64,000 nucleotides of DNA from Brachypodium distachyon (lineage: Eukaryota > Streptophyta > Magnoliopsida > Poales > Poaceae), in contig NC_016133.3 of NCBI RefSeq assembly GCF_000005505.3, forward strand, positions 6,014,001 to 6,078,000, written 5' to 3'. Shown one piece after another: positions 44,377 to 53,960 of this stretch; the stretch's first letter is position 1; each line of letters begins with the position of its first letter. Position numbers and translations under genes: made by a program. The notes beneath the pieces are model-generated. The model was not told the origin of the DNA. It did no database searches and saw only the letters and a list, made by a program, of their open reading frames with translations.

Positions 44377-45335
44377 ATGAGGCATCAAAGTCTCACTCTA
44401 TTCTCCTCTCACAACACCACAAAGGATGTGGCCTCGTGGAGACAGCTTCCGGTTAGGATCCCAAATCCCAAAAGTATCAAAATCCACAACGAGAACAAGG
44501 GAATCAACCTTTTGACTTGATGAAACCCTAGATCTAGCTCTTCTCCTCCAATCCCCAAGGAATCAACAAGGAGGGGTCCCAAAATCTCAAGAATAACAAA
44601 ATCCACAAAAAAAACGAGGGTAATTAACTTTTTCTTTGGTGAAACCCTAGATCGAGCTCTTCTCGACCCCTCCTCAAAGAATTGGCTTGCGGGATGCACT
44701 AGGGAGAGAGATCTCGAAGATTTTAAACTTTTCGGAGGTGAAGAATGGTGGACATGTCGGGGGTGCATGAGATGTTGGGGAGGAAGACGCCCTTTATAGT
44801 ACGTGTCTCCGAAATCTAATATTTATGTGTAGTACCGCCCTGACACAGCGGTAGTACTGCAAGGGTATCACATCAGTGATGTATGAGATCTGTAGCTTTT
44901 TGGGCTAACCCTCGCACTGATCCGATACGGGGGCGCTACTACCGGCCCCGGTACTGCCACCCTGGACAGAGTGGTACTGTGGCCCTGGCAGCACACATGC
45001 AAGAAACCCCGACTCAAAAAATGTTTTTCGCTAATCTTCACTAGTGGGTTTGTATGCTATTTGGTGGGTGCAATCTGATAGTTTTGTGTACGTGAAGATG
45101 ATTCATCCTAGCCTTCCCATATGGACTCCCTTTTTATAGTATGGATTTTGTACGACTCGATAAATATTAAAAGCCGCAAATCAATATATGCTTCTTTCCT
45201 CTTTGATGGCTACGAAACGTGTCACATCATATGATATCAACTCTGCAAACACTTAGCGCACGATTAGTCCACATGTATTGTTGTCATTAACACGAAAATA
45301 CTTTAGGAATCGAAATGCCCTTTCACACCTACAAG
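44377..45335 (-). mobile_element. LTR fragment, reverse orientation, 3' part lost
   Basis: The minus strand begins TGAAAGGGCATTTCGATTCC (plus 45316-45335) and parallels the solo LTR at 18506-19822 for most of its length, including CTTCACGTACACAAA, GCGGTAGTAC-type repeats, TCTAGGGTTTCA and TGGATTTTGTTA. The downstream end of the LTR is missing, breaking off near 44377 against the DUF1618 fragment. The minus-strand open frame at 44409-44768 lies inside it and is not a gene. Confidence 0.75.
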
Positions 45336-46348
45336 GCCAAGCGCGGCATCGAGCCCACGACGGGGCCACTAAAATAGCCCGGACCCGTCTCAGCCGAGCA
45401 AAGAGAAAAAAAGAAAAAAAGAAAAAGAAAAACACTAACTTGGCCTAGCCCAACAAGGAGAAGAAAAAAGAATAATGCTAATTGGGCTCAACCCAGAAAA
45501 AGAGGATGCAAAAAAGAAGAAGGAAGAAAGAGGCCTAGGCCCAGCATGATATGAGAAAGTTAGAAAAATTAAACGGCCCACCGGCACTGGTCCGGGGGCC
45601 TGCGGTTGAAGCCAGCACAGGCCAGGCCATGGGCCGGCGCGGCCTGATTAAATCTGTGCCGGGCTTGGCCCGCTTGCTCTTTTTAGCCCGTTGGCTCTAA
45701 CCCTAGGGCCCGGGGACTGAGGCTCCGCCCTCCACCCATTCTCTCTCACTCTCACCCTGTCCTTTCTGAAGGACTGAACGGGTCCATTGTTAATAAATCA
45801 TGTGCACGTAGTCTAGTAGTTTATCCTTTCCGTTTTCAAATTAAACTCTGTTTCAGTTCTGTTGGGCTTGAGCTCGCGACGTGTGCGAGTCATGCGCGTC
45901 ATTGCATGGGCTGTTAAGCCGTGCGAGTCTTAGGGAGCCACCGGCCAGATTGCTGCACGAAATCGTGCGATGGCGCGATGCAAAATTCGTGCAGCCTGGA
46001 GGAGGTGTGATCCGCGTTAATCGGGAACACGAATTGTTGGCCGCTTGAAAAACCGAAAAGCCTGGAAAGTTTACACGGCGCAAACTTCGTCTCCTTTTGT
46101 TCGTCTACCTCACGAGCGAGAGAGAAACCAGAGCGAAGAAAGATCGAGAGTGCGAGGGAGAGAGTTAGGCTGTCATCCACCTTCAGCTAATCGCCCCCAA
46201 TCCGGCCGGCCTTGAGCTTCCCTTCCAAATCCGGCCGGCGGCAATCCGATTTCGATTCCAACTTTGATTCCTGAATACCTCCTCAGAACCCCACAACCAA
46301 ACAAGATCGGGTCGAATCGAATCGAGTCGACGCGGAAGAGGAACTCAG
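45336..46348. other. Upstream flank of the DUF1618 gene
   Basis: A purine-rich stretch (45405-45540, AAAAAGAAAAAG-like) is followed by GC-rich sequence with repeated GGCCC/GGCCGG words, resembling retroelement LTR sequence but not assigned. From about 46080 to 46348 lies the probable promoter and 5' UTR of the gene. The last 30 bases are shared with fragment copy 2. No TATA box is obvious. Confidence 0.4.
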
Positions 46349-48936
46349 ATGGCGGATCTGGTGTCTCCGCCGGCTTACGACTCCGACGGCGATACTGCCC
46401 AAAGGCCAACCTCTTCGGTGCTGGAAAAGTACGCCTACTTCGACAACCGCCAAAACGCCACAACGGCCGTCTGCGACCTCGACAAGGGAAGCATCCAGGT
46501 GACCTTCTGCGTCGCACACCCGCCGCGCGCATCCTACTTCTGCGTCTACACCACCCACTTCGCCCCCGCCCAATTCGGCGCCGCGCCCCAGATCCTGGCT
46601 ACGGAAGGCCCCCTCGCCCTCATCCGCGTCATCATCGGCCGTCGGAAATCCTACTTCTCGCCCGGCGTCGGAGACTTGTTCGTCTACCACGCCGGCGGTG
46701 ACCTGCCACCGTCGCTCAAGCGCCTCCCGAGCCCTGCGCCCCACTTCTTCGACGATTCCTACGCTGCCATCGTGCGCCACTGCCCTCGTCGCCGGTGCCC
46801 CCAACGACGAGGCATCAAGGAGGACCACGACTGCAGCGACTGCAACTACGTCGTGGCCGCACGTCAAGGTACGAGCTTTGCCGCTACCACTCCAAAACCG
46901 ACGCTTGGAGCTTCCCCGTGCCGATGATGGTAGCCGACCAGGACCACACGCCATACCATTCCGGCTCCCAGTGCAAGGCCATCACCATCGGAGGAGAGGA
47001 AGGCACGGTGGCCTGGGCCATTCTGGGCAAGTACACCAGGCGCATCATGTTCTGCGACGTCCTCGCCATCACGGACACCAGCCCCCACCCCCCCGTGCTC
47101 CGCTTCCTCCACATGCCGGGGATGGAGTCGCCCGGGGAGTACACGGTCTGCCTTCAGGACATTGACCTCCTCGACGACGGCTCCATCGCCTACATCGAGC
47201 TGCAGCTTACAGAAGAATACACTTGGGAGGCCAACACATGGAGGATCAAGATCGACCGTTCTTCGCCGCTGTCGTCCACCCAGTGGCAGTGGGAGTGCAC
47301 CTTCCGATCCTCGGACATCTCCCAATCCCTGCACGATAGGCTGGATGTCGGCGATGCGGAGGCTGTCTTCTACGTAGGCCCGCCGATCCTCAGCCTCCAA
47401 GACGACGGCATTGTCTACATCCTTACCAAGACCGACCCGGAGGACCCGTGCAAGTCATGGTTGCTTGCCATTGACATGAAGAAGAACAAGGTGCAGCAAG
47501 TGCAAGAGCTTGTCGGCGACAGAGGATTTTTTGTGTTCCAGCCCTACTTTACAACAACTAGTATCTCCAAATACATCCAAGTTATTAATCCAGGTAATCC
47601 TGCTGCCTAGCTCCATTCTTAGTTAGGGCAAAACTTGAATCATGTCTGAGTACGTGTAAAAATCAGTGACGATTAATCTCATGGGAAATCAGAAAAGTTG
47701 TAGATTGCCGCAAGGCAGCAGATTACAAATACATAAGGGGGTGGGTCAATGGCAACGTTCGTTCGCTAGTGCTAGGTGGACACCATTACTCTCATGTCAA
47801 AGTTTGTTAAAGAGCTTGATCGGGGTTCACGTGACAAACGTAGTATGTAGATATAGCATAGGTAGAATAAATATAACCTGAGTGTTATTGCATTCCTCAG
47901 CTATAATTCAATTATAGCCTCTATGTCATTATCAAACCTTTTGCCTCATAGGGACGGCTAGAGTAAGGGTTATTCTGGGGCTGCTACGTACGCAGATGTT
48001 CATTTTCTTTTACTAAACTAAGGACATGTCCTTTGTTATTATTACTTTGAGAAAAGGAGCAGAAGGCTCCCCAAATAAAATTGATAATAAGCTGTTTTAT
48101 TTTAGACAGCCCTGTATCCTGAACGCAGACTCCTAAGTCTCAAAACTACTAGTTTCAATCAATCTGGCAGCATCTTGAGATGAACCAAAACAAAGACCTA
48201 CTACCAGTGCCACTGCATAATACTACTCCATCCGATCCAGAAGAAGTGTCTTTGATTTAGTACAACTTTAGGACAAAGTTGTGCTAAATCAAAGACATAT
48301 ATTATGGATCGAAGGGAGTCCCAACCAAGAAGCAGGTCCGAGAGCTGAAACAACATTGATAGCCATCGCTGGCTCAGCAGCAGGCTATTTTCTCTGTTGT
48401 TCTATCTATCTTTCAGTCTTAGCAAAAAGCCATTCTTTTCTAACGTCTAAACATCTAATTTGCTCCTCTCTAAGCACTAATTATGATTCAGTTTCCTCTG
48501 CAAGACCGCAGTCAATATTCTTCTAAACCTAATACATCCCCAACCTTCTGAAAACACTTTCCCGTTCAGTGAAGCTGAAAGTATGATTATAAATTTTATC
48601 ATATGCTGGCCATTACCTATGATTATTCTGTCAATATTTTCGTAGCTTTTATCAGCCCATGACGAAAGTGCGACTGATATGTTCGTTTTTGTTACTCCGG
48701 GTACAGGAAAGCAAAAGGCAAAGCGACAAAAGATGGTACCGTCGCAGTGCAAGAAGCTGGGCGGAGTCTCCATGGAGCCTCATTGGCAGGATGATATGGA
48801 GTTAGACGATGAGGTTGACGACACGCAGTCCCTGCCAGAGCCAGTACCCCTAACCAAACATGAGTCAGAAATGGATTACTTAAGCAAGCCGGCTCTTCAG
48901 AGCACTGATAGAACGGGAACGGGAAGAGGCATGTAA
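46349..48936 (+). CDS. DUF1618-family protein; frame depends on a 74-nt intron
   Basis: The frame opens MADLVSPPAYDSDGD and continues with DUF1618-like sequence: YTTHFAP, ILATEGPLALIRVII, YFSPGVGDLFVYHA, then RYELCRYHSKTDAWSFPV, VAWAILGKYTRRIMFCDVLA and DDGIVYILTK. The two halves are in different frames. Removing the GT-AG segment 46795-46868 (74 nt) restores the frame, giving exons 46349-46794, 46869-47593 and 48707-48936 and 466 residues. However, that segment reads DCNYVVAA in the first frame, like the conserved YVVAAL of the family, so it may be coding sequence followed by a one-base deletion, making this a young pseudogene. The last exon is basic then acidic (GKQKAKRQKMVP ... TGTGRGM). 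Function of DUF1618 proteins is unknown; they form large, fast-evolving grass families. Two 5' fragments of a sister copy lie within 5 kb upstream. Confidence 0.72.
48226..48318. mobile_element. Stowaway-type MITE in the DUF1618 intron
   Basis: The left end CTCCATCCGATCCAGAAGAAG and the right inverted end TATGGATCGAAGGGAG enclose long arms (TTTGATTTAGTACAACTTTA paired with AAGTTGTGCTAAATCAAAG). TA is present at 48224-48225 on the left; the right flank is TC, so one side has mutated. Confidence 0.8.
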
Positions 48937-50601
48937 GCAATGCCAAATACCCCAGAGCCAAGGCAGCGTAGCTCCAGCTTGGGAGGGAGAAATGTAGGAG
49001 TTGAGCAAGAAAAAACCTATATGATTGGTCTTTTGCACCTGGCTGCTTGGCACTTAGATTATCTATGTGGTCTCGTCACTTGCGACTTATTTAATACCTG
49101 TTTTGAACTCTGCTACCATGTCAGTTGTTCGGGCTTTGTCATTGCTGGAACCTTGCAGAATTATGTTTTAGTAGCATTCTTGGTTGACACTCGAGGCCTG
49201 TGGCCTTCTTTATTGGTCTACTGTCAGTTGTGTTTCATCCATTCACATATAAGATTATTATAACTATGCCATACGGCGATAATATTTTTATTGTTATGCA
49301 CATCGCGTGAAGGCAAAGACACAATTATTTATTACATCGTGAAAACAAGTTTGTATTTACTTTTCAAATATCATCACCAACTGTTTAAGCTTAAAACTGA
49401 AGCATGCTAGTACTTAAAAAGTGTTGACCATAGATTGCAGAGCACTGCAAGTTAGGTCATTTCAAGTAGTACCGATCAATACATCACAAACTCATTTTGT
49501 ACAAAAAATGAAAAATTTGTATGCTTTAAATAGAGTCTATGCGTTTTACTATTAGAGATTTATAAATTTGTTATTTTTATACAGATCGCAGATTAATGTA
49601 TTTCTTCACGCAAATTTGTAGGTGTATAGTTTTTATCAATATTTATATTAGAAAAAAAATCATAACTTTTTGAAACTTAGAAATATGTTTTTTTTTCTTT
49701 TTCCCCCAATTATATGGATCCCTAGATCCCGGGAGCCAAAACTTCATGCGTCTCGAATGAACAAGTGTTGTGACCTGATGGTACGAGTATGACCCAACAG
49801 AGGGAAAAGTCCTGAAACCCTCAGTTATAGTCGTCCCAACGGAATGCAGCATTCATTTTTGCCCCGTACGATCTTAAAGTAACCATCATACCAAGAGTTT
49901 CACCAGCCAAAGCACATCAAGAGATAAAACATATGTCAAAAGCATTTTAAAAACAGGGTATAAAACAGAAACTTACATCGAGCTGCAAATAATAGAAGAG
50001 GAGCTACAAGAAGAAAAAAAATTAGGAGATGATTGTGCATTAACAAATAGAGAAGCACAGAGAGGCACAAAGAATCTACAGGGTACCCCTCCCCCTCGCT
50101 GCTGGTTCCCCAACCAAACAACTTGACGACATGACCTGAGGCCATCATCGATGTGCTTGTATATTCCTGATTTGCAGTGCGTAAAGTCCTTGAAAAATAA
50201 CTGAATTAAATCGGCATACCAGAAAGAAAATGTTTCTTTTCACAATGAATATAAAGAGTTTATAATGTTCATCACAAAGCGTATGAATTATCTTTTGTAG
50301 CTTGAGGGACTACAAAGAGTATTTGATATTTTCAGGATGCTCATCAGAGTGAGTAGTCAGTGTCTTTGCTTGCTTCTTTTCCTATTTCATGTCTTTTCTT
50401 ACATGGCTACGTATCTGGTGAAAACTCAGTCCAGTGATGTCGGCTCCGGGGATACGGGGTATCCCGAACCCTAGGAGGACGGGCCACGCCACCATAACAG
50501 AACAACGGCCCCGGGGGAGGGGATATCCCCAGGAACCGCTATCCAAACCCCATGTCCTTCTCTCCTTTCTCGGATCTGGAGCACCGAGGCTCCGCGGGGG
50601 C
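48937..50601. other. 3' UTR of the DUF1618 gene and spacer
   Basis: The 3' UTR probably runs to about 49260. The rest is AT-rich with no gene recognised. A GC-rich stretch at 50435-50600 (GGGGATACGGGGTATCCC, GGCCCCGGGGGAGGGG) looks like retroelement LTR sequence but is unassigned; it ends where segmental duplication copy B begins. The short minus-strand frames here lack domains. Confidence 0.4.
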
Positions 50602-50658
50602 AAAAGTTAGCAATAATGTTTGTGAATCCAGGACTTAATTTTATAAACTTTGTGAGCT

Positions 50659-50698
50659 TTCTGAACTCGTATTTTTTTTGCGGGTTCTGAACTCGTAT
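50659..50698. repeat. Micro-insertion with perfect 14-bp direct repeats and an empty site
   Basis: TTCTGAACTCGTAT occurs at 50659-50672 and 50685-50698, with the 12-base insert TTTTTTTGCGGG between (T8 at the left junction). Copy A of the segmental duplication has the single uninterrupted site at about 38498-38512 (CTTTCTGAACTCGTATTAAT). Confidence 0.82.
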
Positions 50699-50756
50699 TA
50701 ATATGCGTATCGCACTTTAACTCTGCCAGCATGGTGATCTTCCCTTTGCATTTGTC

Positions 50757-50801
50757 ATGATGGTGATGTTGTGTTTGTTCGAGAAAATGATGGTGATGTT
50801 G
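50757..50801. repeat. Micro-insertion with perfect 15-bp direct repeats and an empty site
   Basis: ATGATGGTGATGTTG occurs at 50757-50771 and 50787-50801, separated by the 15 bases TGTTTGTTCGAGAAA. Copy A has one uninterrupted copy at about 38557-38571. Unlike the other loci this insert is not headed by a long T run. Confidence 0.8.
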
Positions 50802-51419
50802 AGGCAAGTAGCTGTACGGCACTACTATTTCTGTGCCATTTTCCGTACACTGGATGTGATTCTTCCTGACCTTTAAGCAATGAGAAAGTTGCAAAAAAAT
50901 TCCCCCATCTTTTTTTAGCTTATTGTCCATCACTTTGCACATTTTATCTGGAAAAGCAATGCAAGAATTCGCAGTGTCTTCCCTTTTGATTTTTTACTGG
51001 CTGCCCTTTTCTGTCTCCCATTTTCCCGTTCTGTCCTGTGCACTCCTTTTTGCTATGTTAATGTCGGGCCCCGTAGTATTTTCTCCGTGATGTATCATTT
51101 TATCAAGATAAATAAGTGCAGATATATTACACAGAATAATATGTTTACCTCATTCAGCTCACATGCTTTCGTAGATGCAAATACAGGCTCGCAGCTCCTC
51201 TCCGTGGTACATGAAACCAAACCAAACGAAACAACATTTCCATGGTGGGTGCAAGCCAAATACAGGTTCGCAACCAAACATGCCCAAAAAATTTCCATGA
51301 ATGGCTCTAAGTATTGCCCATGCAGAGATAGTAGGGACAAGGCAGAACGACGGGACAACAATTAGATCGCGGATTGATCGATGACAGCTGACGTTGCTTA
51401 ATTGAGGAGGCGGCAGAAG

Positions 51420-53400
51420 ACAAACCATATAATTAGTGGTAGCCATTGAAAAAAAGACGTGATTGAGCAACTATGAGTCGTAATGATCATGACGCATGGG
51501 AAAGCATTTTTGACATCCGAACCCAGACCTGAACGCCAAAGTTGACGTGGCAAGGAGGCGATTCTAGTGTGGGTATGTCTGGTCCCGACCAAATCAAAAT
51601 AACCCGACGCACCTGGTCTGACCTGACTAGCTCACTACCTATTCCCCTTCTCACTCTTGATTGCTGCTCCACAGAGGGGCGATGCCATCGGCAATTCCGT
51701 GGGATGGTGGCGCCAATGCTAAATTCGCCGCTGCAACTGCATGAGCCTGAGCGCTCCCCCCACTCTTTTTCTTCCTTGGCGTGGGTTAGTTTTGTCACCA
51801 TCGATTTCCCTCCGGCCAAGCCTTCTCGTGTTTCATCACTTCCTCCACTAGCTCCACGAGACACCGAGATGTTTTCCTCCAACGCTTTTCCTCGAGACTC
51901 CTGAGCCCCGCTTCATCCTTGCAACAATTTGCTTCTCCGTCCACTGCTCGCAGTTGACAAGATCCCCACTTCGAAAATTCTTCGTCACCCTCAACCACTT
52001 CTTCATGTTTGTTACCGAGCTCCTCATGATTTTCCAACACTTCCCCATGCCTTCTAGCGTCCTAGCACCGTGGCTATTCTGCCTCTCGGGCAAGGGGGTC
52101 CGACAAGGGAACATGGACACGTCATGCTGGTTGGGCCCGCTAAGACGCTCCTTCGCTTCCTCATAAAAAGGTCAACAATGGCGTGTTCCTCATATGCAAT
52201 TCCAGTAGTTGCTCGTCTTCATGGACACATGGCCGGATAGCATGAGCCCGAGCTCGCCAGACTACGACCAGTAGGCAATGTTCTCATGGATGGGGATTCA
52301 ATTGGACATCGGCAGGGGTAGCATTAGAGACGAAGGCCATTAGGACGAGGGAAGGAGGCGCCAGATTACCAAGGTGGCATCGCTTCTTCGGCACGTCAAT
52401 CCTGATGTGCAACCCCACAAGATCGGTTGTCAAAATGCTATCAAGCGGCTATCAGTGCAATTTATCATGCGCTACCAATATTTGGTGTCTTTTGAAAAAA
52501 GTATGAAAAGATTATGGTTATGTTAGAATGTTGCCTTCAATGGGGGCTTTTATTTGGCAGTCCTCCGTTGGATTGGAGCCGATCTATTCCGACTAACTCT
52601 TTCTTTTACTGTCGGAAGCAGACTAATCCTTTCTTTTTACTGTCGGAAACGGTTGTTTTGTCCTCTCCATTTTCACTTCTCTCAACTTTTGGTTTCCTTA
52701 CCATTTTGTTTTGCAAAATTCATGGAAAGAACTAACAATTTTGGAAACTTCTAAATTTATAAGATGAACTTTTAGTGATTTGGGGAAACTTTGAAAAAAA
52801 AATGAAACGAATGAGAGCCTACCTGGTGACGAGATCTGCAGGACCCTCCTGGCAGTGCCGAATTCGCGGCGCCTCCCCTGGTGGTACAACGATGGAGGCG
52901 ACTCCTGTCTATGCTTGACCGTAGCGGCGGTGCACAACGAGATCCGTCACGTGATGATGGTGGCGTCGGCGGCACAACTCAGCTACGTGCGGCGGCATCC
53001 CCTGATGGTACGACGGCGGAGGCGACTCCGGTCAATGCTCGACCGTAACAGTGGTGTGCAACGAGATCCGCGGTGTGATGATTGCGGCATCGGCGGCACA
53101 ACTCAGCTACGCGTGACGGCATGAAACGTAAGTACACGGGGAATGAAAAAGGAGGACACAAGAGGAGGATAGACAAGGGAGTGAGAGAAGAAAAGAGAGA
53201 AAGTGGAGAAAAGCAGACCCAGCAGGGTCCCCGCGCATGAGATGGACTGCTCCGCGTGACGCCTGACGAGAAAGTGGTTTGGCATTCACTAGCCTAGTGG
53301 TTTCACGTAATTGTATTCCCTTTCCAGTGGGCTCTGCACGAAGAGCTACTAGTATTAAACGTGACGGACTTGTCCTTGATATCAGATGTTTCTTTATCCT
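51420..53400. other. Spacer without a recognised gene
   Basis: The sequence is of mixed composition. Open frames (such as 51542-51904 plus and 51487-51882 minus) overlap on opposite strands and show no domain. A 30-bp tandem duplication occurs at 52590-52650 (GACTAACTCTTTCTTTTACT type) and a 124-bp one at 52870-53118. A decayed transposon ORF is possible but not demonstrable. Confidence 0.4.
52870..53118. repeat. Tandem duplication, period about 124 bp
   Basis: Strings such as GGAGGCGACTCC, GTGCAACGAGATCCG-like and GCGGCACAACTCAGCTACG recur with an offset of about 124 bp. The copies differ at many positions, so the duplication is not recent. GC-rich with no sustained coding frame. Confidence 0.75.
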
Positions 53401-53960
53401 CCTTTCCTTTTTCCTTTTCTAATAACGTGCCATACTCCTTGCATCCTTTGTCTTGTAGATTAATCAAATCATGTTAGGTCTTTGTAAATACTATCGCATT
53501 CGCACTCATCCCCCCTCCGGCCTCCGTCCACGTGGAGCCATGGACAGAGAGAGAGAGAGAGCGCGCGCGCTTGTTGGACAGCGACCAACGCCTCGAACCG
53601 GCACCAAATTCTTCCGGACGCCTACGATTCCTGCTGCCCAACCCAACCCAAGTACCCAACCCAACCGGACTGAACCTTCACCCACTGACACTGACACTCC
53701 ACCGATAGTTGCGGGGCCCACACGCCCTTCCCTTCTCCACCTGGCTTCACCACCTCACTCTCTCTCCCTCTTCTCCGTTGCCGTTTCTTTCCAGAGGGTC
53801 TCTCGGTCTCGGTCTCTCCTTCCTTCCCTGCCCTAGCCCCGGCTTCCATTCGGCCATTCCCCGCCTCCCCGGCCCGACCACACCCACCCACCGTTCCTCC
53901 TAGGAACCGGCTTCCGGCCGGTGCATCACCCCAGCCCTCGCTGGAGAAGCGGCCCCGGCC
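53401..53960 (+). promoter_or_regulatory. Upstream region and 5' UTR of the Lys-rich gene
   Basis: It contains a (GA)n-(GC)n microsatellite (53548-53569), CCCAA repeats (53637-53665) and a CT-rich stretch at 53755-53835 typical of plant leaders, ending at the ATG at 53961. No clear TATA box. Confidence 0.45.

Larger units (their letters stand above)
50602..51419. repeat. Segmental duplication, copy B
   Basis: This is a same-orientation repeat of 38441-39152, about 12 kb away. Copy B is longer because it carries two small insertions with direct repeats (50659-50698 and 50757-50801) and a few filler bases that copy A lacks. Copy A is next to the SPOC gene, while copy B has no gene beside it, so B is more likely the transposed copy; this is inference. 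Confidence 0.9.

Noticed and set aside
45411..45470. A/G-rich array suggestive of a CRISPR-like or satellite repeat
   Set aside because: It is a simple irregular purine stretch without spacing or repeat units.
46283..47400. Minus-strand open frames of 223 and 178 codons over the DUF1618 gene
   Set aside because: They are antisense shadows in GC-rich sequence; the plus strand has family motifs and splice continuity.
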